DNA of 64,000 nt, from NCBI RefSeq assembly GCF_000152885.1, contig NZ_CH672404.1, positions 31,273-95,272 on the forward strand, in the 5' to 3' direction. The translations under genes and the position numbers were made by a program. The notes below the pieces were generated by a model. The model did no database searches and was not told the origin of the DNA. It saw nothing but the letters and a program-made list of their open reading frames with translations. Of this stretch, positions 1-8,311 are shown one piece after another; positions within the stretch are counted from its first letter, which is position 1; each line of letters starts with the position of its first letter. This DNA comes from Idiomarina baltica OS145 (GTDB taxonomy: Bacteria; Pseudomonadota; Gammaproteobacteria; Enterobacterales; Alteromonadaceae).

Positions 1-710
1 GCCGCTTTAGTATCGACTCGCTGTCAGAACTCGTCAAACGCTCAATGAAAATCAGCGAACGCGCTTTACGATCCGCCGTGATTGATGCAATGACCACGAA
101 CGAAACGCTCTGGTTTCGAGACAGTTACCCATTTGAAATCCTCGCCAATCGCATTTTCGACGTGTATAAAAATGAAACCAGGCCGTTAAAAATTTGGTCG
201 TCCGCTTGTTCAAGCGGCCAAGAGCCTTATTCTATCGCGATGACATACCTCGAATATAAAGCGCGCAACCCCGGTGCGCTAAAAGGCGGGATTAAAATCA
301 CTGCGACTGACATATCAAATAAGGTACTTGAACAATGTGCCAAAGCTGAATATGACAGTTTAGCTATCGTCCGAGGTTTATCTCCCGAACGACGTAAGCG
401 ATTTTTTGAAGACGGCGCTAAGCCCGGCGTTGCCGTACTTAAAAATGAAGTGAAGCAGTTTGTTCAGTTTCGTCATTTAAACTTGCTCGACAGCTATGCC
501 TTGCTTGGCAAGTTTGATGTTATTTTTTGCCGAAATGTATTGATTTACTTTTCGGCGGCAATTAAACGGCAAATCATTGCCCAATTTAAGCAATCCCTCA
601 ATCCTAACGGCTACTTGTTTCTTGGTGCGTCTGAGTCGATATCTGGCTTAACTGACGACTTTGACATGATCCGCTGTAACCCCGGCATTATATACCAGCG
701 CAAAAATTAA
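1..710 (+). CDS. cheR: Chemotaxis protein methyltransferase CheR, 5'-truncated by window edge
   Basis: CheR methylates glutamates of chemoreceptors with S-adenosylmethionine, setting adaptation. The reading frame is open to base 1 and codes CheR-like sequence before the first ATG at 45, so the gene begins outside the window. Visible are the N-terminal-domain end with the motif MTTNETLWFRD, the SAM-binding stretch ACSSGQEPYSIAM and the conserved CRNVLIYF. It lies directly upstream of flgB, the usual position of a flagellar cheR in polar-flagellated gammaproteobacteria, where cheV and cheR precede flgB. The end is a normal stop at 708-710, followed by a sigma-54 type promoter. Confidence 0.95.
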   Translation, partial: RFSIDSLSELVKRSMKISERALRSAVIDAMTTNETLWFRDSYPFEILANRIFDVYKNETRPLKIWSSACSSGQEPYSIAMTYLEYKARNPGALKGGIKITATDISNKVLEQCAKAEYDSLAIVRGLSPERRKRFFEDGAKPGVAVLKNEVKQFVQFRHLNLLDSYALLGKFDVIFCRNVLIYFSAAIKRQIIAQFKQSLNPNGYLFLGASESISGLTDDFDMIRCNPGIIYQRKN

Positions 711-713
711 GCT

Positions 714-730
714 TGGCATGAATCGTGCAT
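714..730 (+). promoter_or_regulatory. Sigma-54 type promoter of flgB operon
   Basis: The sequence TGGCATGAATCGTGCAT has GG at 715-716 and GC at 727-728, separated by exactly 10 nt as in the -24/-12 consensus. It lies about 35 bases before the flgB start in the cheR-flgB gap. In polar-flagellated relatives flgB operons depend on RpoN and an FlrC/FleR-type activator, which fits. Confidence 0.75.
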
Positions 731-764
731 TATGTTTCTCACCTAATACGTGGGAGACAAAATT

Positions 765-1169
765 ATGGCACTCAGCATGGATAAGTTGCTCGGTATTCAG
801 CAATACACGCTGGGTATTCGTACCCAGCGCGCCGAGCTTATTGCAAACAACATTGCCAACGCCGACACCCCAGGCTACAAAGCCAAGGGGCTCGACTTTC
901 AACAAGCACTAGCACAAGCCCAACGTGGCATTCAGAGCCACTCACTCGCGCGTACCCACGAAAAGCATTTTTCGGTTGAAATCAGCCCACAAGGTCAAGA
1001 AAAGTTCCGCGTTCCCTCACAACCGGATACCGGTGATGGCAACACCGTCGATGTGCAAGTGGAACAAAACTTGTATGCCAAAAACGCATTGGAATACGAA
1101 ATGACCATGAACTTCCTCAACGGCAAGATCAGTGGTGTCAAAAAAGCGTTAGGCAGTGGCCAAGCATAG
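765..1169 (+). CDS. flgB: Flagellar basal-body rod protein FlgB
   Basis: FlgB is one of the proximal rod subunits of the flagellar basal body and is exported by the flagellar type III system. The start at 765 is chosen because GGGAGAC (about 752-757) gives a proper ribosome-binding distance; an in-frame ATG/GTG earlier at 750 has none. The protein is 134 residues, normal for the family, with the rod signature ELIANNIANADTPGYKAKG near residues 28-46 and a C-terminal helix (KNALEYEMTMNFLNGKI) typical of axial proteins. It is first in the flgBCDE transcription unit, with flgC starting 10 nt downstream. Confidence 0.97.
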   Translation: MALSMDKLLGIQQYTLGIRTQRAELIANNIANADTPGYKAKGLDFQQALAQAQRGIQSHSLARTHEKHFSVEISPQGQEKFRVPSQPDTGDGNTVDVQVEQNLYAKNALEYEMTMNFLNGKISGVKKALGSGQA

Positions 1170-1179
1170 GAACTAACCC

Positions 1180-1632
1180 ATGAGTCTATTCAACATTTTT
1201 AACATCAGTGGATCGGCAATGAGCGCACAGTCCGTGCGCTTAAATACAACCGCCAGCAATTTAGCGAATGCTAACTCGGTAAGCAGCAGTATCGACGAAA
1301 CCTACCGCGCGCGAAGCCCGATCTTTGCGGCAGCACTATCGGATGCAAGCGGCAAATACCACGGCACCGAGCTGACCAACCAAACTCAAGCCGGCCAGTC
1401 GGCAGGGGTCAAGGTCTTAGGCGTCGTGGAAAGCGATAAACCGCTGCAAATCGAATACGCCCCTAACCATCCGATGGCGGATAAAAACGGGTACATCTAT
1501 CGCTCCAACGTCAACACGATGGAAGAAATGGCAAACATGATTTCCGCCTCACGCTCGTATCAAACGAACGTACAAGTTGCGGATACTGCAAAAACCATGA
1601 CTCAGCGCTTGTTGCGCTTAGGTCAAGGCTAA
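1180..1632 (+). CDS. flgC: Flagellar basal-body rod protein FlgC
   Basis: FlgC is a rod subunit that assembles distal to FlgB in the periplasmic drive shaft. The 150-residue protein is slightly longer than the 134-140 typical of enterics. The N-terminal axial motif SAMSAQSVRLNTTASNLANANS and the C-terminal segment MEEMANMISASRSYQTNVQ are characteristic. A ribosome-binding-like GGAACTAACCC precedes the ATG at 1180. It sits between flgB and flgD with short gaps and is almost certainly cotranscribed. Confidence 0.97.
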   Translation: MSLFNIFNISGSAMSAQSVRLNTTASNLANANSVSSSIDETYRARSPIFAAALSDASGKYHGTELTNQTQAGQSAGVKVLGVVESDKPLQIEYAPNHPMADKNGYIYRSNVNTMEEMANMISASRSYQTNVQVADTAKTMTQRLLRLGQG

Positions 1633-1645
1633 CAGGAGATAACCG

Positions 1646-2329
1646 ATGGACGGTGTAAGCAATAACTCTTATATCGATAGCATGCGCTGGCGACGAGAAG
1701 AAGGGGCAGAAGCCGCGGACCCGTCGGAACAGCAAAAGCTCGAGCAGGAGGACTTTTTTAAGCTACTGACCGAACAGCTCAACATGCAAGACCCGACGAA
1801 GCCCGTCGACAATGATCAAATGATCTCACAGATGACGAGCTTCTCAATGGCCGAAGGCATTAGTCAGCTTTCCAGTCAGTTTACTCAGTTTACCCAAAAC
1901 ATGAGTTCAAATCAGGCGCTGCAGGCATCGACCATGGTGGGCCGCGATGTGCTGGTGCCATCCAACAAAACCTTTGTTGAGTCGGGCGGAACTGCGACCG
2001 GCGCCATTGCGCTTGAGCAATCCGGCTATGGGACGAAGGTCACCATCAAAGATAAAGTGGGTCAGGTGGTTGATGTCATTGACCTCGGCGATATGTCGCA
2101 AGGGCTTCATGACTTTAGCTGGGATGGCACTAACTCAGCAGGCGAACCGGTCCCCGAAGGCGTGTATAGCATGACAGCACAAAGCACGATGGGGGGTGAG
2201 CGGGTCGAAGTGCCATTACAAATGCGTGCCAAAGTTCAAAGCGTCAGCATGGGCAACGGCGAGGGAGTTGTACTTAACCTCAAAGGCCTAGGCGGCATCA
2301 AATTTAATCAAGTTTCAGAGATAAGCTAA
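1646..2329 (+). CDS. flgD: Flagellar hook assembly scaffold FlgD
   Basis: FlgD caps the growing hook and is discarded when the hook is finished. The protein is 227 residues. The N-terminal part carries the conserved region QEDFFKLLTEQLNMQDPTKP followed by DNDQMISQMTSFSMAEGI. The C-terminal half has the Ig/FnIII-like FlgD domain with FSWDGTNSAGEPVPEGVYS. A good ribosome-binding site, CAGGAGA, precedes the ATG. It lies between flgC and flgE, the invariant order. Confidence 0.97.
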   Translation: MDGVSNNSYIDSMRWRREEGAEAADPSEQQKLEQEDFFKLLTEQLNMQDPTKPVDNDQMISQMTSFSMAEGISQLSSQFTQFTQNMSSNQALQASTMVGRDVLVPSNKTFVESGGTATGAIALEQSGYGTKVTIKDKVGQVVDVIDLGDMSQGLHDFSWDGTNSAGEPVPEGVYSMTAQSTMGGERVEVPLQMRAKVQSVSMGNGEGVVLNLKGLGGIKFNQVSEIS

Positions 2330-2344
2330 CAAGCGAGGTGACTT

Positions 2345-3745
2345 ATGTCATTCAATATAGCACTTAGCGGGATTTCATCCGCTCAAAAAGATCTGGATGT
2401 CACCGCGAACAACGTGGCGAACGTTCGTACGACTGGCTTTAAAGGTTCGCGCGCAGAGTTCGCCGACGTCTTTGCCAACAATATTTTCAGTGGCTCCGAC
2501 CAACAGACCGGTAACGGCTCTGCGACCGCCTCTGTTGCGCAACAGTTCAGCCAGGGCACGCTTAACTTTACCCAGAACTCACTGGATATGGCGATAAGCG
2601 GTAATGGCTTCTTCGCGACCACATCAGGTATCGCGCAGCAAGACTTTACCTACACTCGTGCCGGCGCATTTAAACTTAACGATGACAGCTACATCGTTAA
2701 CAACCAAGGCCGGTTCTTGCATGGCTTCCCAGTCGATAGTGCCAGCGGTGCAACTCAATCAACGTCACTTGCCGCATCCGGACCGATCCGTATTCCCGAT
2801 TCAGCCGGTGCACCGTCAGCGACCGAAAACCAATACCAATCATTTAACCTTGATGCGCGTGCACCAGGTATTGATGTTAGCAATGGGTTTAATCCAGAGG
2901 ATCCGACGTCGTACACCTCGTCCACCTCAACCACAATTTATGACTCCTTAGGTGAGTCGCATGTGATGACAACCTACTATGTAAAACGTAACGCGGCAGA
3001 TGTCGGCGGTCAGGAAAACGTGTGGGATGTTTACAATACAGTCGATGGTCAAATGGTCGACACCAATCCATCACAAGGTTATACCGGTGCACCAAGCTAT
3101 GAGCCTTCACCGGGCGACGGTGTTGATAATACCGTATCGAGCCAGCGTATCGTATTTGACCAAAGCGGCTCACCGGTGGGCGTGCCAAATCCAGGCGGCT
3201 ATAACCTCGACAGCGATACTTTCCCACCGGCAAGCATCTCGCTAGCCAATGTGTTAAGTAATGGCGCCGATACCTCGCAAAACGTACAGATCTTCTACCG
3301 CGATCGTCTCGATCAAGGCGGAGACACAGCGCCCACTCAGTTCGCTTCAGATTTTAGCGTCAACCTACTTGAACAAGATGGTACAACGGTTGGTCGTTTA
3401 ACCAACATCGACATTGCGGAAGACGGCCTGATTTCAGCGAGCTACTCAAACGGTGACGTTCAATACTTAGGCAAAGTAGCGTTAGTGCGTTTTGCCAACG
3501 AACAGGGTTTGACCCAGCTCGGTGATGCGTCTTGGTCAGAAAGTCAGTCGTCAGGTATCGCGACCTCGGGTGAAGCAAACTCAGGCGTATTTGGCACCAT
3601 CGAAGCTTCGGCACTGGAAAACTCAAACGTTGATTTGACCAAAGAATTGGTTGATCTGATTTCTGCACAGCGTAATTTCCAAGCCAACTCACGTTCGCTT
3701 GAAATCAATAACAGCTTGCAACAGAACATCTTACAGATTCGTTAA
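2345..3745 (+). CDS. flgE: Flagellar hook protein FlgE
   Basis: FlgE polymerises into the curved hook that joins the rod to the filament. The 466-residue protein has the N-terminal axial motif DLDVTANNVANVRTTGFKGS, the FlgE/F/G signature around SLDMAISGNGFF, and the C-terminal motif NVDLTKELVDLISAQRNFQAN. It is longer than the enteric protein (about 400 residues) because of a larger central variable region between roughly residues 150 and 330. It is the last gene of the unit; a strong terminator follows. Confidence 0.97.
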   Translation: MSFNIALSGISSAQKDLDVTANNVANVRTTGFKGSRAEFADVFANNIFSGSDQQTGNGSATASVAQQFSQGTLNFTQNSLDMAISGNGFFATTSGIAQQDFTYTRAGAFKLNDDSYIVNNQGRFLHGFPVDSASGATQSTSLAASGPIRIPDSAGAPSATENQYQSFNLDARAPGIDVSNGFNPEDPTSYTSSTSTTIYDSLGESHVMTTYYVKRNAADVGGQENVWDVYNTVDGQMVDTNPSQGYTGAPSYEPSPGDGVDNTVSSQRIVFDQSGSPVGVPNPGGYNLDSDTFPPASISLANVLSNGADTSQNVQIFYRDRLDQGGDTAPTQFASDFSVNLLEQDGTTVGRLTNIDIAEDGLISASYSNGDVQYLGKVALVRFANEQGLTQLGDASWSESQSSGIATSGEANSGVFGTIEASALENSNVDLTKELVDLISAQRNFQANSRSLEINNSLQQNILQIR

Positions 3746-3771
3746 TCAATGACGAAGGCTTGAGAGCATAC

Positions 3772-3802
3772 AGTAAGGCTTGCTTCGGCAAGCCTTTTTT
3801 TA
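3772..3802 (+). terminator. Rho-independent terminator after flgE
   Basis: An AAGGCTTGC / GCAAGCCTT stem with a TTCG tetraloop is followed by a run of T. It stands 27 bases after the flgE stop and before the flgF promoter, so flgBCDE and flgFGHIJ are probably separate units. Confidence 0.9.
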
Positions 3803-3838
3803 TGTTGACCACCTATTTTGTAGGGAATGCCTCTATTT

Positions 3839-3855
3839 TGGCACGAACTCTGCAT
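3839..3855 (+). promoter_or_regulatory. Sigma-54 type promoter of flgF operon
   Basis: TGGCACGAACTCTGCAT matches the -24/-12 consensus closely, with GG at 3840-3841, a 10-nt gap, and GC at 3852-3853. It lies between the flgE terminator and flgF, 42 bases before the start codon. Confidence 0.8.
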
Positions 3856-3896
3856 AGCTAGTACCCAGATGACAAATTTTTGGCTGGAGGTCAGCG

Positions 3897-4640
3897 ATGG
3901 ATAAAATGCTGTGGATTGCCATGAGTGGTGCCAACGAGAACATGAAAGCCGTCTCGGTACGCGCCAACAATTTGGCTAACACCAACACCACCGGATTTAA
4001 AGCAGATCTAGAGCAAGCTCGCTCAATGCAGGCCTTTGGTGAAGGACTGCCAACGCGGGTCTTTTCGATGACAGAAAGCCCGGGGCAAAATTTTGCCGAA
4101 GGCCCGATTCGCACTACCGGACGTAATCTTGACGTGGCTATCAACGGCCAAGGCTGGATAGCGGTCCAGGATGCCAATGGTAACGAGCGCTACACCCGCA
4201 ACGGGAGTTTAGAAATTGACGCTGGCGGAATGTTGCGTACTTCATCAGGTGATCCTGTCATGGGCGACGCCGGTCCAGTGCTCATTCCAATGCCGATTGA
4301 CTCGCTCACCATTGGTCGCAATGGCAATATCTCGATTCGCCCACAAGGTGCACCGGAAGACGCGAACGAAATTGTTGATCGAATTAAATTGGTTAACCCG
4401 CCGCTTAACAATGTTGAAAAGACCACGGATGGATACTTTGCATTAAAAGACGGTCAGCAAGCGCTGGCGGACGCTAACGTCAAACTTGAGGTGGGGGCGT
4501 TAGAGGGAAGCAACGTCAATGCAATTGGTGAAATGACGAGCATGATAGCGCTTCAGCGCCAATACGAAATGAACGTCAAAATGATGAAAACCGCTGATGA
4601 GAACGCTCAGCGTTCAGCAACATTGATGCGCATGAGCTAA
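3897..4640 (+). CDS. flgF: Flagellar basal-body rod protein FlgF
   Basis: FlgF is a proximal rod component. The 247-residue protein has the axial motif SVRANNLANTNTTGFKAD near the N-terminus, RNLDVAINGQGWIAVQ in the middle and NAIGEMTSMIALQRQYEMNVKMM at the C-terminus. The start at 3897 is preceded by TGGAGGTCAGCG, a strong ribosome-binding site. It is the first gene after the sigma-54 promoter and is followed 21 nt later by flgG. Confidence 0.97.
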   Translation: MDKMLWIAMSGANENMKAVSVRANNLANTNTTGFKADLEQARSMQAFGEGLPTRVFSMTESPGQNFAEGPIRTTGRNLDVAINGQGWIAVQDANGNERYTRNGSLEIDAGGMLRTSSGDPVMGDAGPVLIPMPIDSLTIGRNGNISIRPQGAPEDANEIVDRIKLVNPPLNNVEKTTDGYFALKDGQQALADANVKLEVGALEGSNVNAIGEMTSMIALQRQYEMNVKMMKTADENAQRSATLMRMS

Positions 4641-4661
4641 CGCGTGTCGAGGAGATAGATT

Positions 4662-5450
4662 ATGAACCCCGCATTATGGATTAGTAAAACCGGACTCGAC
4701 GCACAACAGCGCGACATTTCGGTGATTTCGAATAACTTAGCAAACGCCAGTACCGTGGGCTTTAAAAAAAGCCGCGCGATTTTCGAAGATCTACTCTATC
4801 AAAATATTAATCAACCAGGCGGCCAATCAGCGCAGGACGTAGAACTCCCCAATGGCTTGATGCTCGGTGCTGGTACTAAAGTCGTAGCAACCCAAAAATC
4901 CCATACGCAAGGTAATGTCCAGACGACCGATAACTCGCTCGACGTGATGATCAATGGCAAGGGGTTCTTCCAAGTATTGATGCCCGATGGAACCTTATCC
5001 TACACACGTAATGGTCAGTTCTCAGTAAACGAGGAGGGGACTCTGGTTACCTCGGGCAACGGTTATCCTATTGAACCTCAGATTCAGATCCCAGAAGACG
5101 CTATCTCACTGAGTATCTCACAGGAAGGGGAAGTCACCGTACGTCAGCCTGGTAATGCGCAAAACGCTGTTATCGGTCAGTTGAACCTAGCCAGCTTTAT
5201 TAATCCCGCGGGCCTCGAGCCCATCGGACAAAACCTCTATAAAGAAACCGCAGTCAGCGGCGCACCACAAGAGTCCGTGCCCGGTGTCGATGGTGTCGGT
5301 AATGTGCGTCAGGGAATGCTAGAAACATCGAATGTGAACGTCACAGAAGAACTGGTTAATCTTATTGAAGCGCAACGGGGCTACGAGATGAATTCAAAAG
5401 TCATTTCATCGGTGGACCAAATGTTGAGCTACATTAATCAGCAGTTATAA
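4662..5450 (+). CDS. flgG: Flagellar distal rod protein FlgG
   Basis: FlgG forms the distal rod that passes through the P and L rings. The 262-residue length equals that of the family (about 260). It shows SNNLANASTVGFKKSRAIFEDLLYQ near the start (split motif; residues about 24-48), SLDVMINGKGFFQV, and the C-terminal NVNVTEELVNLIEAQRGYEM. A GAGGAGA ribosome-binding site precedes the ATG. It lies in the flgFGHIJ unit. Confidence 0.97.
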   Translation: MNPALWISKTGLDAQQRDISVISNNLANASTVGFKKSRAIFEDLLYQNINQPGGQSAQDVELPNGLMLGAGTKVVATQKSHTQGNVQTTDNSLDVMINGKGFFQVLMPDGTLSYTRNGQFSVNEEGTLVTSGNGYPIEPQIQIPEDAISLSISQEGEVTVRQPGNAQNAVIGQLNLASFINPAGLEPIGQNLYKETAVSGAPQESVPGVDGVGNVRQGMLETSNVNVTEELVNLIEAQRGYEMNSKVISSVDQMLSYINQQL

Positions 5451-5464
5451 CGGTGGAGGTGAGT

Positions 5465-6139
5465 ATGCGCCTGATTATCATGGCCGGGGTTTTAGTGACA
5501 TTGGCTGCTTGCAGTAGCAACCAGCCAGCACCGATGCCGAATGACCCATACTACGCGCCCGTACTGCCCGAGGAACGTGCAGAACCGGTCGTACCGACGG
5601 GTTCACTGTATCAAGCGCAGTACTCCGATAATATGTATTCAGACATCAAAGCGCGTCGATTAGGCGACATTATTACGGTTACCCTTCAAGAGCGTACGAC
5701 GGCGAGTAAATCGGCGAACGCACAGACCACGAAGGAGAGTAATGTTGACCTACCGGTACCTACGATCCTCGGGCAAGCGGCGACCATTAATGGCAACCCC
5801 ATTTCTGCCAACTTAGGAGGAACGCGCGATTTTACCGGTGATGCAACCGCTGACCAGAGCAATAGACTATCGGGCGAGATTACCGTGACCGTGATTCGAA
5901 CGCTGGCGAACGGTAACCTAATTGTGCGTGGCGAGAAATGGTTACGCATTAACACCGGTGACGAGTATATTCGGTTGACGGGTATTATTCGCCCACAAGA
6001 TGTCAGCGCTGATAACACCATTCCGTCTACTCGCGTGGCGAACGCGCGTATCGAATACAGTGGCACCGGTAGTCTGGCTTCGACTCAAGAGCAAGGCTGG
6101 CTCACTCGTTTCTTTAACAGCAGTTATTGGCCGTTTTAA
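5465..6139 (+). CDS. flgH: Flagellar L-ring lipoprotein FlgH
   Basis: FlgH forms the outer-membrane L-ring bushing around the rod. The ATG at 5465 is preferred over the GTG at 5453 because GGAGGT at 5454-5459 is the ribosome-binding site. The 224-residue product starts with a lipoprotein signal peptide ending VLVTLAAC, giving lipidation at the Cys. The conserved RRLGDIITVTLQERTTASKSA and the C-terminal WLTRFFNSSYWPF fit the family. It sits between flgG and flgI. Confidence 0.96.
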   Translation: MRLIIMAGVLVTLAACSSNQPAPMPNDPYYAPVLPEERAEPVVPTGSLYQAQYSDNMYSDIKARRLGDIITVTLQERTTASKSANAQTTKESNVDLPVPTILGQAATINGNPISANLGGTRDFTGDATADQSNRLSGEITVTVIRTLANGNLIVRGEKWLRINTGDEYIRLTGIIRPQDVSADNTIPSTRVANARIEYSGTGSLASTQEQGWLTRFFNSSYWPF

Positions 6140-6157
6140 CGGATAAGGAGACGCGCT

Positions 6158-7258
6158 GTGAACTTTCTTAAAGTGATGTTACTTGGACTTGCCATCATGG
6201 GTCAGTTAGTGCTGCCGGTGCAAGCATCACGCATCAAAGATATTGCCTCTGTCGCAGGCATTCGTTCAAACCAACTTATCGGCTATGGCTTAGTGGTGGG
6301 TCTACCCGGTACGGGTGAGCAAACACCTTTTACCGATCAGACGTTCCGAACCATGCTCGGCAACTTTGGTATCAACGTACCCCAAGGTCAGCGTCCAAAA
6401 ATTAATAACGTGGCGGCGGTGGCTGTGCATGCCGAAATTCCCGCATTTGCCAAACCGGGTCAAAAAATCGACGTCACCGTATCCTCCGTGGGGAGCGCTG
6501 ATAGCTTAACCGGCGGCACGCTATTGCAAACCTTTTTGAAAGGCGCCAACGGTGAAGTCTATGCTGTTGCGCAGGGTAGCCTTATTGTTGGCGGCTTGGG
6601 CGCAGAGGGCAGCGATGGTTCTAAAATTGTAATCAATACGCCTACCGTCGGCCGTATTCCGGGCGGCGCTATTGTCGAGCGTGAGATCCCCACCGCATTT
6701 GCGCAAGGCGACTACTTTACCTTTAATCTGCATGATTCCGATTTTACCACGGCCAAACGTGTCGCTAACACGATCAATGGTTTAGTGGGTGAGGGCATGG
6801 CGCAAGCCATTGATGCAACGTCGATTCGTGTTAAAGCACCGCGTGATTTAAGTCAACGAGTGAGCTACATGTCAACGCTTGAAAACTTGCAAGTTGAACA
6901 AGCGATGGCGGCGGCGAAAATTATTATCAACGCCCGCACGGGCACAATCGTAGTGGGTCAAAACGTTGAGTTACGTCCAGCCGCGGTGGCACATGGCAAC
7001 ATGCAAGTGACTATCACCGAGGACATGCAAGTCGACCAGCCCAATCCGTTTGGTCAAGGTGATACTGCGGTCACCCCACAGAGTGTGGTCGATATACAGC
7101 AGGAAGATGCGCGGATGTTTGTGTTTAATCCAGGCACCACATTGAACGATTTGGTGCGAGCGGTAAATCAAGTCGGCGCGGCCCCTGGCGATATCATCGC
7201 CGTACTGGAAGCCTTAAAGCAAGCAGGAGCTATTTCCGGTGAGCTCATCGTTATTTAA
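6158..7258 (+). CDS. flgI: Flagellar P-ring protein FlgI
   Basis: FlgI builds the periplasmic P-ring. A GTG start at 6158 follows AAGGAGA at 6144-6150. The 366-residue protein has a Sec signal peptide ending about [12 protein letters not shown], then the highly conserved [22 protein letters not shown]. The C-terminal [29 protein letters not shown] is also typical. Its last 20 bases overlap the flgJ start, which suggests translational coupling. Confidence 0.97.
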   Translation: MNFLKVMLLGLAIMGQLVLPVQASRIKDIASVAGIRSNQLIGYGLVVGLPGTGEQTPFTDQTFRTMLGNFGINVPQGQRPKINNVAAVAVHAEIPAFAKPGQKIDVTVSSVGSADSLTGGTLLQTFLKGANGEVYAVAQGSLIVGGLGAEGSDGSKIVINTPTVGRIPGGAIVEREIPTAFAQGDYFTFNLHDSDFTTAKRVANTINGLVGEGMAQAIDATSIRVKAPRDLSQRVSYMSTLENLQVEQAMAAAKIIINARTGTIVVGQNVELRPAAVAHGNMQVTITEDMQVDQPNPFGQGDTAVTPQSVVDIQQEDARMFVFNPGTTLNDLVRAVNQVGAAPGDIIAVLEALKQAGAISGELIVI

Positions 7259-8216
7259 TACCGACGCCACTCGCTTGTATGACCTTGCGCCCAAAGCGCA
7301 AGGTACTGGAGCCGTGCTTGATAACCACGCGCTCGACAACCTTCGTGAACAAGCCTTTGGTGACGACAAAGAGCAAGCCCTGCGCGAGGCGGCGAAACAG
7401 TTCGAAGCGATTTTCTTAAACATGGTCATGGGAAGCATGCGTAAAGCCAACGATGTGTTTGCGGAAGGCAACATGCTCAATAGCCGCTACACAAAGATGT
7501 ACCGCGACATGTATGACCAACAACTCACGTCAGAATTATCAAATCAGGGGTCACTCGGACTCGCGGATCTGATGGTTCAGCAACTGAGCAAGCAAGGTGG
7601 ATTTGATACGCAACAACGGGTTGGCGCAAAACTCGATGACCCAAGAGCTGCGGTCGTGAATAATCGATCCACTCGCTTAAGTGACCAAGGCGGGCGTCCT
7701 GTCGGGTTGTTTTACGGAGACACCCGCGTGAATACACTCAATATTGGTGATCAAGCACAACACATTTCCAGCCAAAATGACTTCATCGATGCTTTAAGAC
7801 CACAAGCCGAAGCGGTTGCCAAAGAAACCGGCTTACCCGCCAAAGCATTGATCGCTCAAGCGGCGTTAGAAACAGGCTGGGGACAGCGCATGGTACCGGG
7901 ACGGCATGGCGGCTCGAGTAATAATCTGTTTAATATTAAGGCTGATAGCCGTTGGCAAGGCGAACAGTCGCATGTAAACACTTTAGAGTTTGATGGCCAC
8001 CAAGCCAACAAGCAACGCGCGGCATTTCGTAGTTACCAAAATATTGAGCAAAGTTTACACGATTATGCTAGTTTCATAACAGAACATCCGCGTTATCAAC
8101 AAGCCGTCGCAGCGGCCGAGGATCCCGCCCAATATATCGAGCAATTACAGAGCGCGGGCTATGCAACGGATCCTAACTACGCCAACAAGGTTAAGTCCAT
8201 TATGCAACGGTTATAA
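7239..8216 (+). CDS. flgJ: Flagellar rod cap and peptidoglycan hydrolase FlgJ
   Basis: FlgJ caps the growing rod and opens the peptidoglycan layer. The 325-residue protein has the N-terminal rod-cap region (about 1-110, with [20 protein letters not shown]) and a C-terminal glucosaminidase-type domain from about 170. That domain holds the catalytic region [13 protein letters not shown] and the downstream [11 protein letters not shown]. Both domains are present, unlike the short FlgJ of alphaproteobacteria. The GTG start at 7239 overlaps flgI by 20 nt and has AGGAG about 10 nt upstream. Confidence 0.95.
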   Translation: MSSSLFNTDATRLYDLAPKAQGTGAVLDNHALDNLREQAFGDDKEQALREAAKQFEAIFLNMVMGSMRKANDVFAEGNMLNSRYTKMYRDMYDQQLTSELSNQGSLGLADLMVQQLSKQGGFDTQQRVGAKLDDPRAAVVNNRSTRLSDQGGRPVGLFYGDTRVNTLNIGDQAQHISSQNDFIDALRPQAEAVAKETGLPAKALIAQAALETGWGQRMVPGRHGGSSNNLFNIKADSRWQGEQSHVNTLEFDGHQANKQRAAFRSYQNIEQSLHDYASFITEHPRYQQAVAAAEDPAQYIEQLQSAGYATDPNYANKVKSIMQRL

Positions 8217-8237
8217 GCGGCAACTCATTGCCGCTTT
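8215..8237 (+). terminator. Probable terminator after flgJ
   Basis: AAGCGGCAA pairs with TTGCCGCTT around a CTCA loop, beginning at the flgJ stop codon. Only three T residues follow the stem, so it may be weak. It separates flgJ from the sigma-28 promoter of flgK. Confidence 0.5.
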
Positions 8238-8251
8238 ACGTAATTTTACAC

Positions 8252-8278
8252 TTAACTTTTTGCTGTTTCTGTCGATAA
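8252..8278 (+). promoter_or_regulatory. Sigma-28 (FliA) type promoter of flgKL
   Basis: TTAACTTT at 8252-8259 and GTCGATAA at 8271-8278 are separated by exactly 11 nt, close to the TAAAGTTT-N11-GCCGATAA consensus. It lies 33 bases before flgK. FliA itself is encoded at 34,793-35,518. Confidence 0.8.
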
Positions 8279-8311
8279 CCGTAATAGACGAAGTATTAGG
8301 AGCGACCATTT

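Noticed and set aside
3000..3245. Small + strand frames inside flgE and other flg genes
   Set aside because: Out-of-frame translations of conserved structural genes.
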